This document shows, piece by piece, positions 1-9,176 of a DNA stretch of 64,000 bases. The stretch is from Limisalsivibrio acetivorans (GTDB lineage: Bacteria; Chrysiogenota; Deferribacteres; Deferribacterales; Geovibrionaceae): the NCBI RefSeq assembly GCF_000421105.1, contig NZ_ATWF01000001.1:2305407-2369406 (forward strand), given 5' to 3'. Both the position numbers and the translations under genes were made by a program. Below the pieces are notes generated by a model that was not told the origin of the DNA, ran no database searches, and saw only the letters and a program-made list of their open reading frames with translations. How positions within the stretch are numbered: position 1 is the first letter of the stretch; every line of letters starts with the position of its first letter.

Positions 1-1
1 A

Positions 2-1309
2 GAGGGTATGTGGCCTGCGGAGGGGAGCATAAGCGAAGCGGCAGCGGAAACCTTTGCCGCTAACGGAGTCGAATGGATCGCCAGCGACGAGGATGTTTTG
101 GCAGGTTCCATGGAGACCAACCTCACCCTTTCGGAAAACCGTAAGCTTTTATACAGAAGGCATTACTACGAAAGGAACGGCAGGCGGATCAATATCTACT
201 TCCGTGACAAGATCCTCAGCGATCTCATCGGTTTTACCTACAGCGGATGGGAACCGGAGCGTGCGGCGGATGATTTTATTCAAAAGCTCAGGGTGATATA
301 CGATTCTATGGATGATTCACCTCTCGTGCCCGTTATCCTCGACGGGGAAAACGCATGGGAGTACTACAAGGAGAACGGAGAACCCTTCTTCCGTGCCCTT
401 TATAAGAGGCTTGAGGAGACGGAGTGGCTCGATACTGTTACCATGTCCGAAGGAGTGCGCCTCAGCGATGTGCCGGAGAACCGGTTGGATAAGATCAGAG
501 CCGGCTCATGGATATACGGTGATTTTACCACATGGCTCGGTCACTCGGAGAAGAACGAGGCGTGGCGTCTTCTAAGCGAAGCGAGGAAGGCGGTTAACTA
601 TACAGATGACAAGGAGCGTATCGAGAAAGCGATGCGTGAGATACATATAGCCGAAGGTAGCGACTGGTTCTGGTGGTTCGGGGATGACCACTTCAGCCTA
701 CAGTCCGACCTTTTTGACAAGCTCTTCAGAAACCATCTGAAGAACGTATACGATGCAGTGGGTGTAAAGCCCCCTGCGGATCTATTTATCCCCATAAAGA
801 AGAGCCACAAGAGTGGTATAGTCCGCAAGCCGAACTACTTCCTCTCCCCGGTGGTGGATGGTCAAGTGACCAGTTTCTTCGAGTGGCTCAGTGCGGGAGA
901 GTTTGACCTTAAATTTGACGCAGGCGCAATGCACGCCTCCTCCAGCAGCCTCAAAAAGCTGTATTACGGCTGGGATGAGAACTGCCTCTATCTCAGGGTT
1001 GAGGGTGAACTTGCCTCAATCATGGAGCGGGGGCGTGAGCTTGAGATCGAGATAACTATTGATGATGTTAAGATATTCCGAATCCCCCTGGCAGGAGGTA
1101 GCGGACAGACCGAGGAGGGTGTGTTCTACCATTTCGGCAGGATAGCAGAGGTTGGAGTCCCCTTCACAAGCATCTTTAAGGATAGCTGGAAGAGGCTATA
1201 TCTTGTTCTCAGGGTAAAGGATGGCGAAGATATCGTCGAGCGTGCACCCCTTTACAACATGGTCGAGATAGACGTGACCGAAGATTTTGAGGATGACTGG
1301 ATAGTCTGA
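2..1309 (+). CDS. Glycoside hydrolase family 57 protein (5'-partial)
   Basis: C-terminal 435 or so residues of a GH57 alpha-glucan hydrolase; the reading frame is open to the window edge, so the start lies outside. Seen: the GH57 nucleophile block reads EGMWPAEGSISE and the acid/base block VILDGENAWEYY, as in the amylopullulanase/alpha-amylase branch of the family. The last ~160 residues after the catalytic part are predicted to form a beta-rich extra domain. It stops 10 bases before the next GH57 gene, whose ribosome site (GGAGGAG) overlaps the end, so the two are one operon with glgA and the branching enzyme. Role inferred: cytoplasmic breakdown or remodelling of alpha-1,4-glucan. The exact linkage specificity cannot be read from this fragment. 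Confidence 0.85.
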   Translation, partial: EGMWPAEGSISEAAAETFAANGVEWIASDEDVLAGSMETNLTLSENRKLLYRRHYYERNGRRINIYFRDKILSDLIGFTYSGWEPERAADDFIQKLRVIYDSMDDSPLVPVILDGENAWEYYKENGEPFFRALYKRLEETEWLDTVTMSEGVRLSDVPENRLDKIRAGSWIYGDFTTWLGHSEKNEAWRLLSEARKAVNYTDDKERIEKAMREIHIAEGSDWFWWFGDDHFSLQSDLFDKLFRNHLKNVYDAVGVKPPADLFIPIKKSHKSGIVRKPNYFLSPVVDGQVTSFFEWLSAGEFDLKFDAGAMHASSSSLKKLYYGWDENCLYLRVEGELASIMERGRELEIEITIDDVKIFRIPLAGGSGQTEEGVFYHFGRIAEVGVPFTSIFKDSWKRLYLVLRVKDGEDIVERAPLYNMVEIDVTEDFEDDWIV

Positions 1310-1319
1310 TGGAGGAGAG

Positions 1320-3368
1320 ATGAAACTGCCCCTTTTGATGGGAATACACTGCCACCAGCCCGTAGGTAACTTTACCCATGTGGTTGATGAAGCGGTGGAA
1401 AACTGCTACGCACCTTTTATGGAAACTGCGCTTAAGTACAAGCGATTCAAGTTCTCTGTGCATTACTCCGGCTGGCTCCTTGAGTTCATAAGGGAGCGCC
1501 ACGGCAAGACCTTTGAGATAATGCAGGAACTCGCCGGAAGGGGGCAGGCGGAGTTTTTCACAGGTGGATACTATGAGCCAGTCCTCGCTTCCATACCCTC
1601 CCGTGACAGGCGGGGGCAGATAGAGATGTTGAGCGAATATATTGAGAAGTATTTTAATCAGAAACCGACCGGACTCTGGCTCACCGAGCGTGTGTGGGAT
1701 TCATCTATAATACCCGATGCAGCAGAACTCGGCATTGAGAATGTTATCGTAGATGATTACCACTTCCTCTCCGCCGGCTACTACAAAGAGATGCTTAACG
1801 GCTACTACGTGACCGAACAGGATGGCTACAGGGTAAACCTTTTTCCCATAGACAAAAACCTGCGATACTACATCCCCTTCTACGATGAGACGAAGGTGGT
1901 GGACTATTTAGAGGATGTCCAAGGCTCTGGGGGTAAGTGTTCCGTAATATTCGATGACGGCGAAAAGTTCGGCGTCTGGCCCGATACCTATGAATGGGTG
2001 TATGAGAAGAAGTGGCTTGAGAAATTCATAAAGGCTGTGAACAAAAGCGACAAGGTTGCCTTTGCCAGATACGATGAAACCGTTGAAAAGGAAAAGCCGG
2101 CCGGTCTGGCGTATCTACCCGTAACCTCCTACTACGAGATGGGTGAATGGTCCCTCTTTGCCGAGCGTACCATACAGATGGAGGAGCTTGCGGCGGATGT
2201 GAAGGATACGGAGCATAAGGACTACGCCGATGTTTTCATAAAGGGGGGTATCTGGAAGAACTTCCTTGCGAAATACCCCGAGAGCAACCGTATCCATAAA
2301 AGGGCTCTCAGGCTCAGCAGATACGCGGCGGACTATAATGACGACGAACTCACCGATTCCCTGTATCGTGCCCAGTGCAACGATGTTCTGTGGCACGGCA
2401 TATTCGGCGGGTTGTATCTCCCCAACCTGCGCAACAACTCATGGCGTTTTATCATAGAGGGTGAGAGGAGGCTGGAGGAACTCGCCGGAACATCATTCCC
2501 CGCCATCGAGCAGGAGGATATGGAGTATAACGGTTACGACGATCTGTATATCCGTAACAGGGATTTCAACGCCATGTTCACCTCAAGGGACTGTGGGCAG
2601 CTCTGTGCCCTTGAAATCAAGAAACACGGCATCAACCTGCTGAATACCCTCACCAGAAGGAAGGAGGCGTACCACGAACGTTTCGTTCCCGAGAAGGATG
2701 AGGGGGATAAGAAGGAGAGCGATGGTGACGGCATAAGCACCATCCACGACCTTGATATCGAGGTCAGCGAGGAGATGCAGGCGCATCTAAGCTACGACTG
2801 GTACAACAGGAACTCCTTCATAGATCACTTCACACCCTCACTCTCCCTCGGGGATTTTAAGTGCTGCTCCTTTAATGAGGTTGGTGATTTTGCAAACCAG
2901 CCCGCAGATGTGAAAACATCCGCCAAGGGTGTATCCTTTGAGCGCAAAGGGGGGCTTTATCTGGGTGATAAGTCTTACAGTGCAAAGATAAAGAAGAGAT
3001 TCACCTTCAAAGAGAACAGGATAGATTTTGAGATCGATTTCACATCCGACTCCCCAGAAGAGATCACATACTTCGCCGAGTTCAACTTCCACTTCATGGA
3101 TCTGAACAATACCCTTATTAACGGTGAAAACTGCGGTGAGGGGCTCGAGGCGGATTTCAGCGATTCTGTCATAAAGGACGCAGCCACACCTGTATCGCTG
3201 AGGCTTTCTGTTCCCGGGAGTGATAAGGGGTATGCCTTCACGGTGAAAACCGTATCCCAGTCGGAGAAGGGGGCGGACCTGACATCACAGGGGATCGCCA
3301 TCGCTGTTCCAATGCGTTTCACAGGCTCCTTCAAGATGAAGGGGAGCCTTGTTATAGATATTAGTTAG
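1320..3368 (+). CDS. GH57 4-alpha-glucanotransferase / alpha-amylase
   Basis: 682 residues, the usual size of GH57 4-alpha-glucanotransferases. The opening MGIHCHQPVGNF is the GH57 first motif. The nucleophile block GLWLTERVW puts Glu at residue 123, the same number as in the Thermococcus litoralis enzyme, and FDDGEKFGVWP (about 211-221) carries the acid/base Asp. The C-terminal 280 residues correspond to the DUF1925/DUF1926 beta domains of this subfamily. Start chosen at the ATG 5-6 bases after GGAGGAG. It should transfer or hydrolyse alpha-1,4-glucan chains in the cytoplasm, serving glycogen turnover with the neighbouring glgA. Transferase rather than amylase activity is inferred from length and domain order. 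Confidence 0.9.
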   Translation: MKLPLLMGIHCHQPVGNFTHVVDEAVENCYAPFMETALKYKRFKFSVHYSGWLLEFIRERHGKTFEIMQELAGRGQAEFFTGGYYEPVLASIPSRDRRGQIEMLSEYIEKYFNQKPTGLWLTERVWDSSIIPDAAELGIENVIVDDYHFLSAGYYKEMLNGYYVTEQDGYRVNLFPIDKNLRYYIPFYDETKVVDYLEDVQGSGGKCSVIFDDGEKFGVWPDTYEWVYEKKWLEKFIKAVNKSDKVAFARYDETVEKEKPAGLAYLPVTSYYEMGEWSLFAERTIQMEELAADVKDTEHKDYADVFIKGGIWKNFLAKYPESNRIHKRALRLSRYAADYNDDELTDSLYRAQCNDVLWHGIFGGLYLPNLRNNSWRFIIEGERRLEELAGTSFPAIEQEDMEYNGYDDLYIRNRDFNAMFTSRDCGQLCALEIKKHGINLLNTLTRRKEAYHERFVPEKDEGDKKESDGDGISTIHDLDIEVSEEMQAHLSYDWYNRNSFIDHFTPSLSLGDFKCCSFNEVGDFANQPADVKTSAKGVSFERKGGLYLGDKSYSAKIKKRFTFKENRIDFEIDFTSDSPEEITYFAEFNFHFMDLNNTLINGENCGEGLEADFSDSVIKDAATPVSLRLSVPGSDKGYAFTVKTVSQSEKGADLTSQGIAIAVPMRFTGSFKMKGSLVIDIS

Positions 3369-3382
3369 TTGACGGAGAGGAT

Positions 3383-4423
3383 ATGTCAGAGCTGAGACAC
3401 GACCCGGTTAAGAAAAAATGGAGCGTTATTGCTACAGAAAGGAGCCGAAGACCCCACGACTTCACCCTTGAGAAATGCGAAGTGGAGCCGCAGAGGGAGA
3501 GCTCGAACTGCCCCTTCTGCTATGGTAATGAGGATAAAACCCCCAACGAGGTCTTCGCTCTTCGAAAGGGGAATGAAAGGAATAAACCGGACTGGTACAC
3601 AAGGGTTATACCGAACAAGTACCCCGCCTTCCGCATTGAGGGCGAGCTTGAGAGATCGGGTAAGGGGCTCTATGACGAGGTCTCGGGTGTTGGTGCCCAT
3701 GAGGTTATCATCGATACTCCGGAGCACAGCCTATCCCTCTCCGGCTACGACCGCAAAACGATGTACAACCTCTTTCTTACCTTCCGTGAGCGGATACGTG
3801 ATCTCACCAACGACACTCGCTTTCGCTGTATTATGCCCTTTAAGAACCACCGTATAGGCTTCGGCTCCGCCATAGGCCACCCCCATTCCCAGGTGATAGC
3901 CCTTCCTGTGCTCCCTCACATACTTAAAACAAAATTGAACAGCGCAAGGATGCACTACAGGAATAAGGAGCGGTGTCTCTTCTGTGATATAATTGAGGAG
4001 GAGCAGCGTGAGGCAAAGCGTCTGGTGTATGAGAATCAGGATTTTCTGGCCTTCTGCCCATATGCTTCATCCTTCCCCTTCGAGTTGCATGTCTACCCGA
4101 AGAGGCACAGGCACAACTTCGCAGGGACCAATGAGAGTGAGCTCCACGGACTTGCGGATATAATGAGCGAGCTTTTCGGACGTCTGGACAGGGTTCTGCA
4201 GGATCCGCAGCTCAACTTTGTTATACATACCGCCCCGCCGCTCACAAACAGACCCGGAAAGCCTGACTACTGGCACAGTATAAAGCAGGATTTCCACTGG
4301 CACATAGAGATAGCACCGAGGCTCACAAGTATAGCAGGCTTTGAATGGGGTACGGGTTTTCATATTAATCCCGTACGCCCCGAGGACTGCGCAGGCTACC
4401 TGAGGGAGGCCGCCGAGAGATGA
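3383..4423 (+). CDS. galT: Galactose-1-phosphate uridylyltransferase (GalT-like)
   Basis: 346 residues of the HIT superfamily GalT family. Seen: zinc-type CPFC at 43-46, a second CLFC at 198-201, and the catalytic GHPHSQ block with His166-Pro-His168-Ser-Gln170, where the second His becomes uridylylated in the family. Family reaction: exchange of UMP between UDP-glucose and galactose-1-phosphate. It sits between a GH57 enzyme and glgA, overlapping glgA by 4 bases (ATGA). No galK or galE is nearby, so its work here may be sugar-nucleotide/sugar-phosphate exchange feeding glycogen rather than galactose catabolism; related HIT enzymes acting on ADP-glucose exist and cannot be ruled out. Confidence 0.85.
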   Translation: MSELRHDPVKKKWSVIATERSRRPHDFTLEKCEVEPQRESSNCPFCYGNEDKTPNEVFALRKGNERNKPDWYTRVIPNKYPAFRIEGELERSGKGLYDEVSGVGAHEVIIDTPEHSLSLSGYDRKTMYNLFLTFRERIRDLTNDTRFRCIMPFKNHRIGFGSAIGHPHSQVIALPVLPHILKTKLNSARMHYRNKERCLFCDIIEEEQREAKRLVYENQDFLAFCPYASSFPFELHVYPKRHRHNFAGTNESELHGLADIMSELFGRLDRVLQDPQLNFVIHTAPPLTNRPGKPDYWHSIKQDFHWHIEIAPRLTSIAGFEWGTGFHINPVRPEDCAGYLREAAER

Positions 4424-5841
4424 GAGTAGTTCATATCGCCAGTGAAGCGGGACCGTTCGTTAAATCGGGCGGTCTCGGAAACGTTCTGGAGAAGCTCCCC
4501 GCCGCACTCCACTCCGCCGAGACGGATGTTTGCGTAATGCTCCCCCTTTATCTACAGATAGACAGGGATGAGCATGCCCTTGAGGAGACAGGCTTCAGAA
4601 CCTCTGTGCGGTCAGGATTCAATGATTTTGAATACACTATCTACCGGAAGAATCAGGGTGGTGTGGAGTATCTTTTCTTCCATAATGCCGAGCTATTCGA
4701 TAGACACGGCATCTATGGTAACAGGGATTTCGATTACTCCGACAATGATATCCGCTTTGGCACCTTCTCCCGTGCCTGCCTGAACTATATTGATAAGATG
4801 GAGAAAAAGCCGGATATTATACACTGCCACGACTGGCAGACGGGGCTTGTTCCCGTGTATCTGCACTACAACTACCCCCGCATCCTCTCCCGCACGGTCT
4901 ATACCATACACGATATAGCCTTTCAGGGGAGCTTCAGCAGGGGGAGCATGGACAGCCTCGGCCTTCCTTGGGATGTCTACTGTATCGACGGCATAGAGTT
5001 CTACGATCACGTAAGCTTCCTCAAAGGTGGGGTGGTCTTCAGCGATCGTGTCACAACAGTCAGCCCCGCCTATGCGGAGGAGATTCAAACCGAGGACATA
5101 GCAGAGGGCATGGCCGGGGTTATGCGTGAATACTCCTCAAAGCTCCAGGGGATACTTAACGGTATAGACTATGCCCAGTGGAACCCCGATGATGACCCTC
5201 ACATCGTCTGCCGCTGTGAACATAACGATAGGAAATGGAAGCAGCTAAACAAGCAGGAGCTGGCAAAGGAATTCTGTATTGAATCGAAACGGCCCCTATT
5301 TGTTATGGTAAGCAGGTTCAGCCATAAAAAAGGGTTGGATCTCTTCATCGATTCAGCAGAGGAACTCTCTGAACTGGATGCTGATTTCATCGTTCTGGGG
5401 CATGGGGACATACATTATTCCAGGGCGCTGAAAAGCGCTTCTGAAAAATATGACAACATTCACCTCTATCAGGGGTATTATCAGGCATTGGCCCATAAGC
5501 TCTATGCGGCGGCGGACTTTGTTATGGTTCCCTCGGTGTATGAACCCTTCGGAACATCCCATCTCATAGGTATGAGATACGGCGCTGTACCCCTTGTGAG
5601 TACAGCGGGAGGGCTGAAGGATACAGTTAAGGATATAACAGACGGCGGCCACGGACTGGTCATGAAGCAGTACAGCCGTGAAGAGTTTATGAGGATCATC
5701 GCCACAGCTATGGAACTTTTTGCAGACAGTGATATATTGCAATCACAGGCGGTACATTTCATGGGTTTGGATTACTCATGGAGAAGAACCGCTGGAGAAT
5801 ATATGAAACTATACGATTCGCTCTGCGGAGGAAAGGAATGA
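4420..5841 (+). CDS. glgA: Glycogen synthase (GT5)
   Basis: 473 residues, normal for bacterial glycogen synthase, which adds glucose from ADP-glucose to glycogen. The N-terminus shows the nucleotide-sugar binding block KSGGLGNV (family form KTGGLADV) at about residues 15-22. The C-terminal half has the GT-B retaining-enzyme block VPSVYEPFGTSHLIGMRYG followed by STAGGLKDTV. Starts on the ATGA overlapping galT and ends on an ATGA overlapping the DUF4912 gene, so translation is probably coupled along the operon. No glgC is in the window. Confidence 0.95.
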   Translation: MRVVHIASEAGPFVKSGGLGNVLEKLPAALHSAETDVCVMLPLYLQIDRDEHALEETGFRTSVRSGFNDFEYTIYRKNQGGVEYLFFHNAELFDRHGIYGNRDFDYSDNDIRFGTFSRACLNYIDKMEKKPDIIHCHDWQTGLVPVYLHYNYPRILSRTVYTIHDIAFQGSFSRGSMDSLGLPWDVYCIDGIEFYDHVSFLKGGVVFSDRVTTVSPAYAEEIQTEDIAEGMAGVMREYSSKLQGILNGIDYAQWNPDDDPHIVCRCEHNDRKWKQLNKQELAKEFCIESKRPLFVMVSRFSHKKGLDLFIDSAEELSELDADFIVLGHGDIHYSRALKSASEKYDNIHLYQGYYQALAHKLYAAADFVMVPSVYEPFGTSHLIGMRYGAVPLVSTAGGLKDTVKDITDGGHGLVMKQYSREEFMRIIATAMELFADSDILQSQAVHFMGLDYSWRRTAGEYMKLYDSLCGGKE

Positions 5842-6593
5842 ATTTCGCCAAAATGACTAAGAAAGAGCTGTATAAGCTCGCTACGGAGCATAATGTGAAA
5901 AACCGCTCCAAGATGAACAAGAAAGAGCTTATAGCTTCGCTTGAAGAAGTTATGAAGAATCCTCTCCCCGAAAACAGCGTAACGAGTCAGCCGGGGTATG
6001 CAGAGGATAAACAGGGGGAGAAGAAAAAGGGAGAACCCCAGCCAAACTATCCTATCCCCGAGCGTTACCAAGTGGATACGGTGGTTCTGCTCCCCATAAA
6101 CCCCAAGCGTGAGTATGTTTACTGGGAGCTTTGCGACAAAACACTCGATAAGCTCAGCCGGGAGCTCGATTCACCGGAGCTTACCTACATCCTCAAGGTC
6201 TTCACCTCCTGCGATGATGCTGTTGAGGAGAAGGCGAGTGTCCGTGTCGGTCGCTACGGTACATGGTACTTCGACCTATACGTCCCAGACTGCTTCATAT
6301 GGGCGGAGATCGGTATCATGGACAGCAGAGGCAACTACCGTGCAGTTGTTACCTCCCGCAAGGTACATATGCCCAGCGACAAGGTTAGCGAGCATGTGGA
6401 CGAGGAAACGTGGATGACCGTCGGCGAGAAGATCGAGGAGATCTACCGTCTCTCCGGTGTGGACGAGATGGATCAGGCTGTTCCAGGGAGTGTGCGTATA
6501 TTCCAGGAGATCATGAAGTACATAGAGAAATCGGTTTCCTCAGGCGAAATGATCAACAGAAACCCCTCCGACAGCAATAAAGGAGATAAATAA
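5838..6593 (+). CDS. DUF4912 domain protein with N-terminal SAP/Rho-N-like segment
   Basis: 251 residues. The start at 5838 is chosen because GGAGGAAAGG precedes it and it overlaps the glgA stop as ATGA; an upstream in-frame ATG at 5778 would lie 60 bases inside glgA without a clear ribosome site. The first 40 residues (KMTKKELYKLATEH, then KMNKKELI) look like the short helical Rho-N/SAP motif. After a charged linker, residues ~80-190 form the DUF4912 domain (VLLPINPKREYVYWEL, then WYFDLYVPD). The function of DUF4912 is not established. Its place between glgA and the branching enzyme suggests a glycogen-related binding or regulatory role, which is inference. Confidence 0.75.
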   Translation: MNFAKMTKKELYKLATEHNVKNRSKMNKKELIASLEEVMKNPLPENSVTSQPGYAEDKQGEKKKGEPQPNYPIPERYQVDTVVLLPINPKREYVYWELCDKTLDKLSRELDSPELTYILKVFTSCDDAVEEKASVRVGRYGTWYFDLYVPDCFIWAEIGIMDSRGNYRAVVTSRKVHMPSDKVSEHVDEETWMTVGEKIEEIYRLSGVDEMDQAVPGSVRIFQEIMKYIEKSVSSGEMINRNPSDSNKGDK

Positions 6594-8170
6594 TGTCAGG
6601 ATACTGGATGCTGGTGCTCCACTCTCATCTACCATTTGTGAAGCATCCTGAGTACGACTACTTTTTAGAAGAACACTGGCTTTATGAAGCCATAACAGAA
6701 ACATATATACCACTCCTCATGAAAATGAAGCAGATGGAGGAGCAGGGGATACACTTCCGTATAACCACATCTGTAACACCTCCCCTTGCGGATATGCTCG
6801 CAGACGGCATGCTCATGCAGCGCTACGAAAAGCATCTTGAGAAGCTTATTGAGCTTGCCGAGAAGGAGAAGGACAGAACGGTGGGGGATGCGAAGCAGAA
6901 CCGGCTCGCATGGATGTATCTCGACCGTTTCGAGCGTATAAGAGAGTTCTACTACGGCTTTCTACAGCGTAATATCCTCAACGGATACCGTTACTTTCAG
7001 GCGACAGGGAGCCTTGAGATCATTACCTGCGGGTTCACCCACGGCTTCCTTCCTCTGCTTTCAAACGAGGATAACGCCGTAAGAGCTCAGATCGAGATGG
7101 CCGTTCGAAGCCATGAAAAGAAGTTTGGACGCAAACCCAAAGGCATCTGGCTCCCCGAATGTGCCTACTACTCAGGACTTGAAAAGATCCTCTCAGATTA
7201 CGGTATAAGGTACTTCTTTGTGGATACCCACGGCATCCTCTTCTCCAAGCCAAGGCCACGTTATGGCGTTTATGCCCCTGTTTTTACAAAGGACGGAGTG
7301 GCCGCCTTCGGTCGTGACTTCTACTCCTCAAAGCAGGTTTGGAGCAGCAAGGAAGGCTATCCCGGTGACCCATATTACAGGGATTTCTACAGGGATATCG
7401 GTTACGATCTCGATTTCGACTACATATCCCCGTATATAAGCCCCGATGGAACAAGGGTTTTCACAGGGCTTAAATATCACCGCATTACGGGCGAGAGTGA
7501 AAACAAAGAGTTTTATGACCCACAGATTGCTCTGGAGAAGACTGAGGCCCACGGTAAACACTTCGTTGCCGAACGTGTCGCCCAGCTGGAAGAGCTTGAT
7601 GAGCTAATAGACCGCAAACCCCTCGTTGTGTCACCCTACGATGCAGAGCTCTTCGGGCACTGGTGGTTCGAAGGACCGGAGTTCCTTTATCAGGTATTCA
7701 GGGCGATGAATGGGGAGAGCCGTGTTCAACCCATAACACCCCTCGAATATCTCGATGAGTTCCCCACCAATCAGGTTGTAGAGGTTAACCCCTCCTCATG
7801 GGGGGATAAAGGTTTCTACGATGTCTGGCTGAATGGCGGGAACGAATGGATATACCGTCATCTGCATTTCATGGCGGATTCCATGGTGAGTATGGCGAGA
7901 AAGCACAGCTCTGTGAGAGAGGGCTTCATCAAGCGGGCCCTTAACCAGATGGCAAGGGAGCTGTTCCTCGCCCAGAGCAGTGACTGGGCATTTCTGATGA
8001 CAACGGAGACCGCCTTAGAGTATTCAGTAAGAAGAACAAAGGAGCATATACATAACTTTATGCGTCTCAGGGAGATGCTGGACGACGGCAAGCACGATGA
8101 TGATTATCTCACGAAGCTTGAAAACAAAAACAGCATATTCCCCGAGATAGATTTTCGTGTGTATGCATAG
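6593..8170 (+). CDS. GH57 1,4-alpha-glucan branching enzyme
   Basis: 525 residues, matching the GH57-type branching enzymes (not the GH13 GlgB type). Seen: the first motif LVLHSHLPFVKHPE, the nucleophile block GIWLPECAY with Glu189, the acid/base block VVSPYDAELFGHWWFEGP with Asp350, and a C-terminal helical DUF1957-like part ending in repeated Trp/Phe helices (SDWAFLMTTETA). Family reaction: cuts an alpha-1,4 chain and rejoins it as an alpha-1,6 branch. Start overlaps the preceding stop by one base (TAATG) with AGGAG upstream. With glgA it completes the pair needed to build branched glycogen. Confidence 0.9.
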   Translation: MSGYWMLVLHSHLPFVKHPEYDYFLEEHWLYEAITETYIPLLMKMKQMEEQGIHFRITTSVTPPLADMLADGMLMQRYEKHLEKLIELAEKEKDRTVGDAKQNRLAWMYLDRFERIREFYYGFLQRNILNGYRYFQATGSLEIITCGFTHGFLPLLSNEDNAVRAQIEMAVRSHEKKFGRKPKGIWLPECAYYSGLEKILSDYGIRYFFVDTHGILFSKPRPRYGVYAPVFTKDGVAAFGRDFYSSKQVWSSKEGYPGDPYYRDFYRDIGYDLDFDYISPYISPDGTRVFTGLKYHRITGESENKEFYDPQIALEKTEAHGKHFVAERVAQLEELDELIDRKPLVVSPYDAELFGHWWFEGPEFLYQVFRAMNGESRVQPITPLEYLDEFPTNQVVEVNPSSWGDKGFYDVWLNGGNEWIYRHLHFMADSMVSMARKHSSVREGFIKRALNQMARELFLAQSSDWAFLMTTETALEYSVRRTKEHIHNFMRLREMLDDGKHDDDYLTKLENKNSIFPEIDFRVYA

Positions 8171-8196
8171 ATAAATATTATTTTGGAGGAGTTTAA

Positions 8197-8709
8197 ATGG
8201 TTAGTAAAAAAATGGGAAAAGCACTTAACGATCAGATGAACTACGAGTTCTATTCAGCATATGTATACCTCGCCATGAGCGCAGACTGCGAGTCTAAAGG
8301 ACTCAAAGGCTTCGCAAACTGGTTCTACGTTCAGTATCAGGAAGAGACGGCCCACGCCATGAAGTTCTACAACTACATACTCGATCAGGGTATTGATGTT
8401 GAGCTTGATAAGATGGATAAGCCCAAGAAGAGCTTTAAGGATCTCCTTGAAATGTATAATGAAACTCTCTCCCACGAGAAAGAGGTTACCAAAAGGATAT
8501 ACAACCTTGTGGATCTCGCCCTTGACGAGAGGGACCACGGTACGAATGCGTTCCTTCAGTGGTTCGTAACCGAGCAGGTGGAGGAAGAGGCCTCTGTGAA
8601 CGAGATCCTCGACCAGCTTAAGCTTGTGGAGAGCAGTGGTAACGGAATCTTCATGCTCGATAAGGAGCTTGGTCAGAGAACACTCCCCGCAGACGCTGCC
8701 GCCGAATAA
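8197..8709 (+). CDS. ftn: Bacterial non-haem ferritin
   Basis: 170 residues with the four-helix ferritin pattern: NDQMNYEFYSAYVYLAMS in helix A, QYQEETAHAMKFYNYI in helix B carrying the ExxH of the di-iron centre, and QWFVTEQVEEEAS in helix D. It oxidises Fe2+ and stores it as a mineral inside a 24-subunit cage. Start follows GGAGGAG by 6 bases. It stands 26 bases after the branching-enzyme stop and may be transcribed both with that operon and alone; no clear separate promoter was found. Its 3' untranslated region is odd: over 400 bases of tandem repeat before the terminator. Confidence 0.95.
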   Translation: MVSKKMGKALNDQMNYEFYSAYVYLAMSADCESKGLKGFANWFYVQYQEETAHAMKFYNYILDQGIDVELDKMDKPKKSFKDLLEMYNETLSHEKEVTKRIYNLVDLALDERDHGTNAFLQWFVTEQVEEEASVNEILDQLKLVESSGNGIFMLDKELGQRTLPADAAAE

Positions 8710-8710
8710 A

Positions 8711-9060
8711 CCAGCCAGGTGGGCTAGTCTGGTGGGCTAGTTCGGGTAACGACCAGGGTATTTGGGTTAATAGTTGGTCAAGTGGGCTAGTCTGGTGGGC
8801 TGGTTCGGGTAACGACCTGGGTATCTGGGTTAATAACCAGCCAGGTGGGCTGGTCTGGTGGGCTGGTTCGGGTAACGACCTGGGTATCTGAGTTAATAAC
8901 CAGCCAGGTGGGCTAGTCTGATTGGGTACCTCGGCTATCATTTCTGGCTTAATTACGACCTTGCATAACTTAGCGGGGTGGGCTGGTTCGGGTAACGACC
9001 AGGGTATTTGGGTTAATAACCGGCCATGTGGGCTAGTCTGGTCGGGTAGCCTCGGCTATC
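8711..9060 (+). repeat. 63-bp tandem repeat behind ferritin
   Basis: The core GTGGGCTAG begins at 8719, 8782, 8845 and 8908, exactly 63 bases apart (third copy reads GTGGGCTGG). Each unit then carries TTCGGGTAACGACC and a GGGTTAATAACCAGCC-like end. The fourth unit breaks into a different stretch (CCTCGGCTATC), then a partial unit resumes at 8976-9018 and another GTGGGCTAG follows at 9028 with a second CCTCGGCTATC. The last two blocks are therefore a 120-base higher-order repeat. Units differ at a few bases. The array lies between the ferritin stop and its terminator, so it should be in the ferritin mRNA 3' end. No gene is seen in it. Confidence 0.9.
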
Positions 9061-9152
9061 TTTGGGTGCTGGACCGTGGCCTGCCTGTATGGTTAATCAA
9101 AATAACGGGTTGTCTTTTCTAACTGAAATCGCAACTTACAGATAATATTAAT

Positions 9153-9176
9153 GGGGGCTCTTGCCCCCTTTTTTTT
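9153..9176 (+). terminator. Rho-independent terminator of ferritin transcript
   Basis: Perfect GC stem GGGGGC (9153-9158), loop TCTT, GCCCCC (9163-9168), then eight T. It ends + strand transcription after ferritin and its repeat array. The T-tract contains the stop codon of the convergent DsrE-like gene (9175-9177). Confidence 0.9.

Noticed and set aside
8651-8941. Reverse-strand open frame with a 21-residue repeated peptide over the ferritin repeat array
   Set aside because: It exists only because the DNA unit is 63 bases; it runs into the ferritin gene antisense, has no ribosome site and a low-complexity product.
8711-9060. CRISPR-like array
   Set aside because: Units are contiguous 63-mers without unique spacers, and no cas gene is near.
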